This document shows positions 9,930-20,015 of a stretch of 64,000 nucleotides of DNA, in pieces. The DNA is from Morinoia aosen (Eukaryota > Arthropoda > Malacostraca > Amphipoda > Talitridae): the NCBI GenBank assembly GCA_030386875.1, contig CM059558.1, positions 2,542,001 through 2,606,000 of the forward strand, read 5' to 3'. Position numbers and translations under genes: made by a program. Each line of letters starts with the position of its first letter. The first letter of the stretch is position 1. The notes under the pieces were generated by a model, which did not search any database, was not told the DNA's origin, and was given only the letters and a program-made list of their open reading frames with translations.

Positions 9930-11577
9930 TTCTAGTTACTTTCTTAATTTTCAAACTAAGTCTTAACATTAAAACTTCTGCTTTCCGGACGTGACCTCTA
10001 GCGGATGAGGATTCCGTCCGGCAGACTCTCCACTTCTCCTGCTCCATGAGCGCTTGTGTTCTGGCGCGTGCTCTGGTAATGTGCGGTCACCATCAGTCGT
10101 AGTGACGTCCCTCTCTGCGAGCGGCCGTGGTTCGTGGCCAAGCTTGGCTTGGTTACCTGGTGGTATCTTGGTGCTCAGCTGCTGTTCCTGGTGACAGCCA
10201 GTTTTGCGAATCGGGCCATTCTATTCTTCCTGTGATTCCTCTTTTCTATGATTTTAGTTACGAAGTAGGATTTCTTTCTGGTTTGTTTAGTTGTGTTCTT
10301 AACACCCATTTTCTTTAAATTGCGCTCCACTGTAATTTTAAGGCTCAAATATTACCCTTAAATTGAAGTTAATCAAATTGACGTACGTTTTAAGGTATTC
10401 ACTCGTCTGAAAGGGGAGGTTCTAATAACTCTCCAGAGAGTGCTCTGCCAGTTAAATTTCACCTTCTTTCGAAAGCATCAAAGTCTCAACCTATCCTTTA
10501 CTATTCTGCGTGGAGCGTGAATTACTCAACTGTATTTCACTTTAAATGTCTATTTCTTGCCTGAACGATTGCAATCACTGAAGACTACCAGTTTTTAGGT
10601 GAGCCGTTAGATTTAACTTATCTATTTTTGTGCTATAAGATATCTTGGAATAATTAGTTCACCTTTTGTTACTGAACGCTACCTTAGCGTACGGTTCTCT
10701 CCACAGTATTGCCAAGGTCGTTCCTGGGGATTACTACGCCTGTTTTCCGAGAGTTCTTTTCTGTTCGTCAATCAGCTTCAGGCTCCGGCACTTCCTTAGG
10801 GTGCGTACGTTAGTTTCATCGTTTCACTTTCTACTATTTTGTATCTATTGCCAATTCTTGATATTTTCTTTTTCTATGATAGGCTTTTTCAAAAACTCAA
10901 CCTCTCAATTTTTCAGGAAGCTCTGCTTTGGCTGGGTTCGGCCGCTCCTTTGGGGGCTGTTCTACGCTTGTGGCTGCGCTCGTGCGGGGTCCGGTCTGCT
11001 GGGGACCATGCTCGTTTCTTAACATGAGTGCCCTGAAGTGCTCTGGAGCAACTGGGAAGCTGGAGGTCTCTCGTCTCAAATTAATTTTCCATGCCACAGT
11101 TACTATATTGTTTTTATCTAGTACCAACAACTAGATTACCTCAAAAGTTAGTCACAGCAGTCTTGTGGTTGACTCTGCGTTCGCACTGCGGAGAGACGAT
11201 TAAATTTAAAAGTTACGGGTTATTTTCTTCGTCGAGGTTTTGAACTTTAGTGTTGCGACAGCCTCGACGGTGGAGTCGCCTTAGTTAGTTACCTTGTTAA
11301 AAGTTTGCCTCCCGTTGGAGGTCTCAACTGAACTAAATCTAAGTTTCTTAAAATTATGCCTCCCGTTGGAGGTCTCAACTGAACTAAACCTAAGTTTCTT
11401 AAAATTATGCCTCCCGTTGGAGGTATCAACTGAACGAAATCTAAGTTTAAGATTATGCCTCCCGTTGGAGGTCTTCAACTGATAAAATAATTAAACTGAA
11501 ATAAATGTCTGAATAAGACCCTTTCGTTTCCTTCCTTTTCGTGAAAAGGTTAGAGAGTAAGTGCAGGCAAGCGAAAA
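9930..11577 (-). other. Non-coding segment interrupting BEL gag
   Basis: About 1.65 kb separate the N-terminal gag frame (homology ends about 11578) from the capsid fragment. No transposon protein or long frame is visible in it. It contains a 58-bp tandem repeat at its high-coordinate end. The sequences flanking its two edges are alike (AACTTTTTTAGTTCC near 11586, AACCTTTCTAGTTAC near 9928), which may be coincidence or an old duplication. The obvious GT donor and AG acceptor near the edges do not join in frame. An insertion or an unusual intron are both possible. Confidence 0.5.
11290..11478. repeat. 58-bp tandem repeat, about 3.3 units
   Basis: The block CCTCCCGTTGGAGGT, itself a short hairpin, recurs at about 11309, 11368, 11410 and 11459 with AACTGAACtAAAtCTAAGTT between. 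The last unit is shortened. It lies inside the segment that splits gag and creates spurious open frames on both strands. Confidence 0.85.
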
Positions 11578-12670
11578 ATCTCGATAACTTTTTTAGTTCC
11601 ATTAAAACTAGATGCCTTGAAGCGGCGTCGAGCCTAAGTTCATTTCCCGCGCAGTAGTCACTGCTGGCCAATGATTTTTCTAGGTAGCACACAAGCGGGT
11701 CTTGAGGGTTGTAATTGGTAGAGTTCCCTTGATTGTTGTCAGCGGCTCGAGTGGGTCTTGATTCCCGTACTCTCCGCGGGCGAGAACTTCGAAGTCCAGC
11801 ATTGTAACATCCTCTACTCTCCAGGTTCGGTGGGGGACGTACCTCAGAACGGCTCAAAAAACTAGAGTCGGAGCTCGTCGATGAGCACGGGGCATTTTGA
11901 CGTATTTTGGAGGCCTTATTTCGCTTTCGATCTTGAAACTGGGCAGCAGCGTCCCGCTGCTGTGCCTGAGAGTCACCAAGGTTAGGTGGAGGAGCGCAAT
12001 AAAACACACTGCCGTGGTTCTGCGAGACCCATTCTTCGGTGTGCCTAGATTTTTCCGTTTCGCTGACTGCGCCGATCGAACCGCCGGGGCTGGAGAGACC
12101 TCTGTTGTTGATCTCGTCTATTTCAAGTGAGATTTTACTTTTCTCTGCCTTAGCTTCTACTTCAGCAAGCTCCACAGCGAGCTCACACTGCGACCTGAGC
12201 GCCGCAACTCGTGCTTGGTGCTCAATGTTGATCCTCTTTATAGAACTTTCCAAGTCCACCAGCCTCGTGGACTCCGCCACGGACACAGCTCTAGAGGAGG
12301 TGCTTCGCATTGGCCCCGATCCTCTACCGTCCTTTCTTGAGTGAGTTGACGTGGAGCTCTCGCTGGAAAGGTCGTTCACTTGAGGGTTGAGAAAGCACTT
12401 TACCTGCCTCTTTAATTGCCGGCAGTCAGCCATGAGATTTTTAGCTTCTTGTCCGGCTCCGTTTTTTCTTAGATATTCTAACTCGTTTTCCGCGAGTCCT
12501 CGCCAATTTTGAAATTGGTGAAGACACTCGAGGGATTCCTGGTTCCATTCTTCTTCAGTCCAGGCTTCCCGTCTGGCGCTTGACATTTTTAATTTAATTA
12601 TTTCCTGAAGACGAGTCATGCGATCAAGCCGCACGACTCTTGAGTCCTGGCGTGCTCTATCCGACTCCAT
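11453..12670 (-). CDS. gag: BEL/Pao gag N-terminal part
   Basis: 405 codons from an ATG about 110 bp inside the 5' LTR boundary. Gag forms the virus-like particle. The product is charged, with two helical stretches likely to be coiled coil (about residues 15-90, and about 135-190, rich in E, A and K). A low-complexity Ser/Arg-rich linker follows. Gag-like sequence appears to end near residue 364 (RHLVLMELKKLSR); the last 41 residues look like read-through into the intervening segment. The start is the first ATG after the LTR and leader, as expected for a gag start. Confidence 0.75.
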   Translation of the reverse strand: MESDRARQDSRVVRLDRMTRLQEIIKLKMSSARREAWTEEEWNQESLECLHQFQNWRGLAENELEYLRKNGAGQEAKNLMADCRQLKRQVKCFLNPQVNDLSSESSTSTHSRKDGRGSGPMRSTSSRAVSVAESTRLVDLESSIKRINIEHQARVAALRSQCELAVELAEVEAKAEKSKISLEIDEINNRGLSSPGGSIGAVSETEKSRHTEEWVSQNHGSVFYCAPPPNLGDSQAQQRDAAAQFQDRKRNKASKIRQNAPCSSTSSDSSFLSRSEVRPPPNLESRGCYNAGLRSSRPRRVRESRPTRAADNNQGNSTNYNPQDPLVCYLEKSLASSDYCAGNELRLDAASRHLVLMELKKLSRFFACLHLLSNLFTKRKETKGSYSDIYFSLIILSVEDLQREA

Positions 12671-12782
12671 TTTTAATAAGGGCCCCTACGCCGCGAAGTC
12701 TAATGGCACTTACTTCGTTTAGGAGCGATGCAGCTGTGTGTCAGCAGAGGTCTCGGGAGTATGCCACTCCATAAAGATTGAC
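12671..12782 (-). other. BEL/Pao 5' leader and probable primer-binding site
   Basis: 112 bp between the 5' LTR and the gag ATG. On the minus strand the interior begins GTCAATCTTTATGGAGTGGC. A tRNA-complementary primer site is expected within the first few bases and could start at a TGG here, but I cannot match it to a named tRNA. Confidence 0.55.
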
Positions 12783-14371
12783 TGTCGCGCCCTTACTCCC
12801 GAAGTTTCCGCGGGAGAGAAAAACACCGGAAGAAGAAGGAACATGTATTGGGCGCGGGTGAATACGTCACTGTAAAAACAAGGGTTATTTAGTTCTACGA
12901 ATAAATCAGCTTGAAGGCAAAAAGAAAGTATTCAAGTTTACAACTAAATTAGCTCGGCGGCACAGGAAAAGAACATTCTTTAATACATCTTTTAGTATCA
13001 CGATCACAAAGGCGATCAATGCCCCTGCGATTTAAACAGTTTCGAAAACAACGCAGATTTCAAGAAAAATAAGAAGCACTGCGAGAAAAAATGTAAAATT
13101 AAATAAGAAGTTTCTAATCGTCTCCGATTTTATTACTAGAGCTTAGCTGCTGGTACATCTTTACACTTCAAAATACTCACATCTTTATATGCGAGACCTC
13201 CGCTATGACACAGACCTAAGCTACTTTTCATGTTTTACATTGCCTGTAAAGTAAAAGAAATCACATTAAATTATTATCATACGCACACGCGATTTGCAAA
13301 CCAGACTAGGCTTAACTTTACAAAGACACGAAAGGGGCTCAAGGTCGGCCATTTTTTATAAGGCGCTCGAGGCGCAGCAATACACGACACCTGCATATAG
13401 ATGACTCGTAAATGCACAAGACCTTCAAATACGTAGACAGTAGGAAACAAACATTTATGCTCGTAGTGAGAGCCAAATAGACGCATTTGGCAATTCCCAT
13501 AGGGTATGAGAACTATATTAATTTAACCCTTTAACGACCATGAAGACACTGCTCGTTTTTCAAAAACAACCTTAACGTAGGTAATTTTTAGTCGAATGAC
13601 ACACACAAAGGTAGAATGGCTATCTACCGTTCTTACAGATATAAAGCACACTTTCACTTCAGTTCCTTACTCTTATTAAGTTCAATCATCACTTAAAAAG
13701 GCTTAACACACATTTAAAAGCGCAGGCACAAGAGAATTAAGAGGTCGGTTGAGCACGAACTATCGCACCTTGCCCCCGGAAGAGCATTTGCAATAGTGCG
13801 AAGCGAGAGCTAAAAGTCAAGAGTCGCCAACGAGAATGTTACCAAAAAACCCCAGCATACGCTAAAAGAAAAAACCCAGATCAGCAAAAAAGGGCGTTAA
13901 TGAATAAATTTTCTTACCCTTTTTCTATTGTTTTCGTGGTTACCAAATAGTACAATCATTGTTGCTTCTTGAAATTAATTGTTTTGCCAACACAATTCAT
14001 GACTGTAAACCCCAGGAGACAGATAAAAACCCAGATCCGCGGATAAAACCCCAGAATGCGCAGCCCGCATACATAGAATCTACGAAAGGGCAGAGAACTC
14101 CAGCAATTAATTCTACATGCGCGAACAGAACTAGAACGTTTGATAAGTATCGGAGTTTTTTATTCTTATTTTTAAGTAAAGATATTATCGACATTTAGTG
14201 ACATTAACGAATAACTTTGCTGATATAATTAAGTTATTGACCTAATATCGCTCATTTCAAAATCACGACTTCGTTCTGGAACTTTCGGGACAGTCAAATG
14301 AGAAACGGTTCATTTAAAATGGCGGGCTAAAAACGAAATGACTTAAAGACGGAGAAAGGCATGACATGACA
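12783..14371 (-). repeat. BEL/Pao 5' LTR
   Basis: The partner of 2648-4236, with the same 1,589-bp length and the same TGTCATGTCATG start. In LTR retrotransposons this copy drives transcription of the element. Immediately outside (14372-14376) lies the TTGTA target duplication, then Rep-B sequence. Confidence 0.95.
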
Positions 14372-15080
14372 TTGTACTAGATTTAAAAAACAATCTACTG
14401 CTGTATCACAGGTGGTAAAAAATTTTAAAATGCAAATTTGCACTTGCGGTTCCAAGTGAACTTCATTACCGGAAGCCAAGGCCGCTCCTGCGCCCGTCCC
14501 GCTGCCTCTGATCTTCGTCTCGCTCTGTCTTGCTTGACCCCGCGCCTTGCAGCATCTCCGACCGACGCTTCCCACATTGACTAGCGAGCGACCGTACTAG
14601 TGAAGCTTGTACACTACAACGCATAGGTAGCTTATTATCATCCCTTTCGATTGTTATAGTCCTACATTTTAGGTCCTAATATTTCACATCATTAAACGGT
14701 TTGTCGTACTCACAGTTGCAATAAGGTTTACTAATCTCTTCCTCCTAACGGTAATTTTGATCCAGAAATTAGGTTATTGAGTCATGAACTCACATGGATG
14801 ATTCATCAGTACAACCTGTTTACTTTGGCTTTTGGTAGGGATAACTGATATACTTAAAGGATATAAAGAGGATAAGTACTCGACTCACATGTTTGTTGCA
14901 AGCCGCTTGCTGTTTGTTCCCTATTTGCATTGCTAGTCTTACATACCAACGTACTCTGAGGTTATGTGCCACAAACATGCACCTAGCTCACAAATGCACT
15001 ATTTTATTCACTAATCTTATTCAAAATTAGATACGTATAGCATTATATTTAAGACATTTAGTTTCAACCATCACTTCCTA
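14372..15080 (-). repeat. Rep-B copy, minus orientation, interrupted by BEL
   Basis: Continues the copy begun at 2511-2647. It includes the GC-rich core (complement of CGGTCGGAGATGCTGC near 14545-14560) and CACTAGTACGG in complement near 14592. The TGATGAATCATC-type block lies near 14800. Closely related plus copies lie at 18720-19510 and, in part, 38550-38880. The GC-rich core is sharply different in base composition from its A/T-rich surroundings. Confidence 0.8.
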
Positions 15081-15389
15081 GCAGGGCTACAGAATTTTTT
15101 TCTGATGATCGTACTAAAATCTCCATGAAAGTGTTTCAAAAACTATTAGAGCGTTGAAAATTTATTTAACTAGCAATAAAACGTAAATTTATAGGTTTTA
15201 CCTACTTTTCCGGTTAGAGTGAAGCTTCCTCGTCTTCCTTCTTCTACCAATTTTTTATTTAATTGTTGACTAAGCTACCGTGGTGGCTTCCAGTTTGTGC
15301 AATCTATGTTCTCTAACGTAGATTTTGATCGTATTCATGTATTCAGTGTTGTTGTTATTAACGAAATCCTGTTTTTTATTTTTATGTAG

Positions 15390-15932
15390 TTAGGGTATAA
15401 AAAATGCTCTAGCTGCAGCAGACGAATGCGGCGTTGACAAAAGCTGCATCATGAACTCAGGAAGCAGCGGACGTTTGGACTGATCGCCGCACGTTTCAAC
15501 AGGTACTGCGTACCAGAATTTTTCAGGCACTGTTTCTGTCTTGGAAGGAGCATCTTGAACAAACAGTTCTTGCCACTTCATATTTATCTTTTCATGCTGC
15601 TCTTCATTCACGAAATTGGAGATATGCATTGAATATGGTATTATTGAATTACATTAACTAAGACCTTTCAATGCAAACTCTTGTAGTTTTTTGAGACATA
15701 TTGTGTTGACATTTCTCAGGAGAATGCTTTCTGCAGCTGCAGCAAAATAACAAACATAGTTTGAGGGGTTGCCTACATTTATTTTACAATTGTCATTCGA
15801 AATCAACAGATTCCTTTTTATGAAGTTGTCCATAATAATTCTCACTGAAGTGAAATCAAAAATCATTTTTGTAAGAGGACCTTGTAGATGTGCTGATATT
15901 CTCAAACAAATTCCGTTTAATTTACCTCGCAT
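15390..15932 (-). pseudogene. hAT-like transposase C-terminus, copy 1 (broken)
   Basis: Two pieces in the same frame separated by a stop near 15650. The second encodes FVNEEQHEKINMKWQELF, then FWYAVPVETCGDQSKRP and MMQLLSTPHSSAAARAFF. The last motif resembles the LLS-P-SSAA-ER-FS signature of the hAT dimerisation domain. Related copies are at 17265-17742 and 17810-18238. No catalytic domain is visible, so it cannot encode an active transposase. Family assignment rests on the C-terminal motif only. Confidence 0.7.
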
Positions 15933-16835
15933 TTATGTGAAAAGTTATCTAACTGCCAAAAACATGGCTAATATTTGTTTTTAGGGCATAGTTTTTTTAA
16001 CTAATTTTTAAAAATATTTTAAACGTTCAAAAATTCAGCGCTTTTGGCTACCGTCGTGCCATATGTACAACAACAGAGTGACATTTGGGGCAGATCGTAT
16101 ATAATATGAACGAACGTACCAATTTCATCAACCTAGCTTCCTAGGCGTCAGTCAAAAACGCCGGTCAAATAAAAATAAATTTTTGGGTGTGTGGAAAGCA
16201 TGACCGCCGAGTTACTAGATTTTCCTAGCTTTTCTTCTAAACTGTTTCTAAGTGCAAGGGATCCTGTGCGTGGAACTCACGTTGTGCATAGATTCGGTGT
16301 TCCCCTAACACCAAACCTAATGGTGTATTCATCTTTCTTCTCTCGGAACACCTTTTTTCTGGTAAGGGAGGCTGAAATTAACTTATTTATTCATTTTGAT
16401 ATATCGAACAAAAAATCATTCAATTATAGTTACCATTGAAATTACCGAATTTTTGCATGTGTGAAGTACGAGTAAGTCGGTATGAATGAAAATTCAGCGG
16501 AGTTAGCAGGAGTGAAAAAAAAAGTAAATTAGTCGACTTATTTTTGCCCGGCGTCTTGACTGACGCCTAGGAAGCAAGATTGTCGTAATTGGTACGTTCG
16601 TTCATATTATATACGATCTGCCCCAAATGTCACTCTGTTGTTGTACATATGGCACGACGGTAGCCCAAAGCACCGGATTTTGGTACGTTCAAAATATTTT
16701 TATGAATTATTAAAAAAATTATGCATAAAAACAAATATTAGCTTTATTTATGGCAGTTAAACGAAACTTTTCTTATAAATGCGAGGTAAATTAAAAGGAA
16801 TTTGTTTGAGAATATCAGCAAATCTACAAAGTCGC
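15885..16835. repeat. Inverted repeat (arms about 300 bp) around a Rep-A copy
   Basis: The left arm (about 15885-16185) and right arm (about 16540-16835) are reverse complements. They share TGCCATATGTACAACAACAG, CCTAGGCGTCAGTCAA-type ends and GGCAGTTA further out. A plus-orientation Rep-A copy fills the middle. The inner arm ends (AACGCCGG... / ...CCGGCGTC) may be element termini. The outer parts are hAT-repeat sequence that also flanks copy 1. Confidence 0.8.
16190..16440 (+). repeat. Rep-A copy, diverged
   Basis: Has AAGGGATCCTGTGCGTGGAA near 16256, the GTTCCCCTAACACCAAAC block near 16308 and GGGAGGCTGAAATTAAC near 16366. TATAGTTACCATTGAAATTA follows near 16425. It sits between the arms of the inverted repeat at 15885-16835. 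Confidence 0.8.
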
Positions 16836-17264
16836 CTGTGTGCTGTGAGGTTATGGGCTCGAAACATGCACCAAGCTCTTAAATGCATGTTCAAAATTAG
16901 ATAGATACGTGTAGCATTATATTTAGGACATTTATAGTTGTAACTATCACTTCCCAGCAGGGCTACCGAAAATTTTCTGATGATCGCGCCAAAATCTCCA
17001 TGAGTGTACCAAAAATTATTAGATCGTACCAAATCTATTTAACTAGCAATAAAACATAAAATTGAACAGTTTTACCTACTTTTCCAGTGAAGCTTCCTCC
17101 TCTTCTTCCTTCTTCTTCCAGTGTTTTTTTTTATTTAATTGTTGACTAAGCTACCGTGGGGGCTTCCAATTTGTGCAATCTATGTTCTTTTACGTAGATT
17201 TTGATTGCATTCATCCAAATAGTGTTGTTCATATTAACGAAATCCTGTTTTTGTCTCTATGTAG

Positions 17265-17742
17265 TTAGGGTCGAAAAAATCGTCTAGCTGCAGTAGAAGA
17301 ATGCGGCGTTGACAAAAGCTGCATCATGAACTCAGGAAGCAGCGGACGTTTGGACTGATCGCCGCACGTTTCAACAGTTACTGCGTACCAGAATTTTTCA
17401 GGCACTGTTTCTGTCTTGGAAGGAGCATCTTGAACAAACAGTTCTCGCCACTTCATATTTATATTTTCATGCTGCTCTTCTTTCACGAAATTGGAGAAAT
17501 GCATTGAATATGGTATTATTGAATTACATTAACTAAGACCTTTCAATGCAAACTCTTGTAGTTTTTTTGAGACATATTGTGTTGCCATTTCTCAGGAGAA
17601 TACTTTCAGCAGTTGCAGCATAATATATCTCATATATTTTGACATAGTTTGAGGAGTAGCCTACAATTATTTTGCAATTGTCATTCGAAATCAACAGATC
17701 CTTTTTATGAAGTTGTCCATAATAATTCTCACTCCAGTGCAA
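17265..17742 (-). pseudogene. hAT-like transposase C-terminus, copy 2 (broken)
   Basis: Residues MHFSNFVKEEQHENINMKW through LLSTPHSSTAARRFF are preserved in 79 codons. The upstream part (ICLKKTTRVCIERS) is shifted out of frame by one extra T near 17565. It lies head to head with copy 3, with the shared end centred near 17770. Confidence 0.7.
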
Positions 17743-17809
17743 TCAAAAAACATTTTTGTAAGGCGAACTGAGGATAACTTCAGGATAACAACTTCATAAA
17801 AAGGATCTG

Positions 17810-18238
17810 TTGATTTCGAATGACAATTGCAAAATAAATGTTGGCAACTCCTCAAACTATGTCAATATAAATGAGATATATTATGCTGCAACTGCAGAAA
17901 GTATTCTCCTGAGAAATGTCAACACAATATGTCTCAAAAAACTACAAGAGTTTGGATTTAAAGGTCTTAGTAAATGTTATCCAAGAATACCATATTCAAT
18001 GCATTTCTCCAATTTCGTGAAAGAAGAGCAGCATGAAAAGATAAATATGAAGTGGCGAGAACTGTTTGGTCAAGATGCTCCTTCCAAGACAGAAACAGTG
18101 CCTGAAAAATTCTGGTACGCAGTACCTGTTGAAACGTGCGGCGATCAGTCCAAACGTCCGCTGCTTCCTGAGTTCATGATGCAGCTTTTGTCAACGCCGC
18201 ATTCTTTTGCTGCAGCTAGACGATTTCTTCGACCCTAA
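17810..18238 (+). pseudogene. hAT-like transposase C-terminus, copy 3 (best preserved)
   Basis: 142 open codons. They run from ISNDNCKINVGNSSNYV through CLKKLQEFGFKGLSKC and FWYAVPVETCGDQSKRP to LLSTPHSFAAARRFLRP. The last block resembles the hAT C-terminal dimerisation motif. The upstream catalytic region is absent, so it is a 5'-truncated relic. It lacks the stops of copies 1 and 2 and is the best sequence for a family search. No promoter or start is evident. Confidence 0.7.
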
Positions 18239-18565
18239 CTACATAGAGACAAAAACAGGATTTCGTTAATATGAACAACACTATTTGGATGAATGTAATC
18301 AAAATCTACGTTAGGGAACATAGATTGCACAAATTGGAAGCCACCACGGTAGCTTAGTCAACAATTAAATAAAAAAAAAACATTGAAAGAAGAAGGAAGA
18401 AAAGGAGGAAGCTTCACTGGAAAAGTAGGTAAAACTGTTAAATTTTATGTTTTATTGCTAGTTAAATAGATTTGGTACGATCTAATAATTTTTGGTACAC
18501 TTTCATGGAGATTTTGGCGCGATCATCAAAAAAATTTTCGGTAGCCCTGCTGGGAAGTGATAGTT

Positions 18566-18660
18566 ACAACTATAAATATAAATAAATATAAATAAATATA
18601 AAAATATAAATATAAATATATAAATATAAATATAAATAAATAAATAAATAAATAAATTAC
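18566..18660. repeat. A/T microsatellite (TAAATA / AAATA types)
   Basis: Irregular runs of ATAAATATAA, ending in AAATAAATAAAT tetramers. It interrupts the sequence corresponding to GTTACAACTATAAAT near 16930 in copy 2, so it grew locally after the copies separated. Confidence 0.9.
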
Positions 18661-18719
18661 AACTATACCTCTGTATCTCCTGTGGTAAATAAATTGTTTA
18701 TATTGTTTAAAATTGTTTA

Positions 18720-19510
18720 AATTGTTTAAATATAATGCTCTACGTATCTAATTTTGAACATGCATTTATGAGCTAGGTGCATGTTTCGAGCACATAACCT
18801 CACAGCACGTTGGTATTTATGACTCTAGCAATGAAAATAGGGAACTAACAGCAGGCGGCTTGAAAGAAACATGTAAGTCGAGTATTGAACCCAGTTATCT
18901 CCTCAAAATACAACAGTTATCCCTACCAAAAGCCACAGCAAACGGGTTGTACTGATGAATCATCCGTGTAAGTTCATAACTTAATAACCTAATTTATGAC
19001 TGAAAATTACCGTTATGAAAGAACTGATTATTAAACCTTATTGCAACTGTGAGTACGACAAACCGTTTCATGAAGTGAAATATAGGGAGCTAATATGTAA
19101 GACTTTCACATTGGAAATGGATCATTATAAGCTACCTATGCGTTGTAGTCTACAAACTTCACTAGTACGGCCGCTCGCTAGTCAATGTGGGAAGCGTCGG
19201 TCGGAGATGCTGCACGGCGCGGGGTCAAGCAAGACAGAGCGAGACGAAGATCAGAGGCAGCGGGACGGGCGCAGGAGCGGCCTTGGCTTCCGTTAATGAA
19301 GTTCACTCGCAACCGCAAGTGCAAATTTGCATTTAACCATTTATTTACCACAAGCGATGCAGCAGTAGGTTGTTCCTTAAGTCTAGTACAATGGACACAT
19401 TTGAGTATAGATACTTATGGGCCCGAATACGTTCAGCGACTTCTTGGGCATCCTATCATCAACGCTATTCTAACGTCTTTTAATTACTCGGGTTTTTAGC
19501 AAGGTTATTG
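18720..19510 (+). repeat. Rep-B copy, near complete
   Basis: Runs from the GCATTTATGAGCTAGGTGCA block near 18762 through CACTAGTACGG near 19159. The GC-rich core (CGGTCGGAGATGCTGCACGG near 19199) and TACAATGGACACATTTGAG near 19388 follow, to the end near CTCGGGTTTTTAGC. It follows directly on the hAT relic at 17810-18238, so Rep-B is probably the non-coding 3' part of that hAT-type element. Open frames over the core are composition effects. Confidence 0.75.
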
Positions 19511-19639
19511 GCTCAATACTTGAGATGTAGATTAGTAACGTGATGTGTATTCCTGTATCTATATTTCTATAAGCTATTGTACTCTTGGATTGTAGAATTA
19601 CACATCACTTGCCGCATGTGGTTCCGTTCACACAATTTA

Positions 19640-20015
19640 TACATAATTTATATTCGAGCAGTGAAGCTTCTAGCGTCATTCACCTTACAATTTCGTGGTC
19701 AACACCTTTCCGGTGAGTTCTCCCCGTTGGGAAAGGTTATAATTCAGCCACAATTCCCCACTCTACCCAGGTGTCGGAAATGAGTACCTGCTTGACCGGG
19801 GGTAACCGTCATGGCGTCCTGGTGTTAGTTTTGAGGCATTTGAAAAGCCAGTGATGATGTGTATCAGGCTTGATTGGTTGGAATAAAGCACCCTTATGTA
19901 GATTCGCTCTTAGATGTTGAATTATGTTTACACACACAAATACATGTGTATTTACCGAGCAGAAAATGACAAATTGGAGAATTTAACGCGCATCGTCCTT
20001 TAGTTTGGTATTTAT
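19640..20015 (+). repeat. SINE copy plus shared downstream flank
   Basis: Contains the SINE body (TTCTCCCCGTTGGGAAAGG near 19719, CCACAATTCCCCACTCTACC near 19749, GGAATAAAGCACCC near 19880). The upstream head is the non-tRNA type (TAGCGTCATTC...). The next ~110 bp (AAATACATGTGTATTTACCG...) are also shared, inverted, with 47775-47905, so the duplicated unit is longer than the SINE. Confidence 0.75.

Larger units (their letters stand above)
2648..14371 (-). mobile_element. Complete BEL/Pao LTR retrotransposon (11,724 bp)
   Basis: Two LTRs of identical length (1,589 bp each), with TG...CA termini, bracket an 8,546-bp interior on the minus strand. The TTGTA at 2643-2647 is repeated at 14372-14376, giving a 5-bp target duplication inside a Rep-B copy. 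The interior holds a gag-like N-terminus, two further gag pieces with zinc knuckles, and pol in the order protease-RT-RNase H-integrase. That gene order and the protease type mark BEL/Pao rather than Ty1/copia, where integrase precedes RT. By eye the LTRs differ at about twenty positions, so the insertion is fairly recent but not new. Gag disruptions suggest this copy is defective, although pol is open. Confidence 0.95.
16860..18800. repeat. Large near-palindrome of two hAT-derived copies
   Basis: Bases from about 17760 down to about 16860 match, in reverse complement, about 17785 up to about 18800. The shared block CAACTTCATAAAAAGGATCT lies just right of the centre (17784-17803), with its complement at 17696-17715. 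The spacer is only a few dozen bases. Together with copy 1 there are three copies of the same ~0.9-1.6 kb sequence in minus-minus-plus order. Confidence 0.8.

Noticed and set aside
9930..11577. Simple intron in BEL gag
   Set aside because: The GT near 11590 and the AG near 9935 do not join in frame and the donor is weak. Kept only as a possibility.
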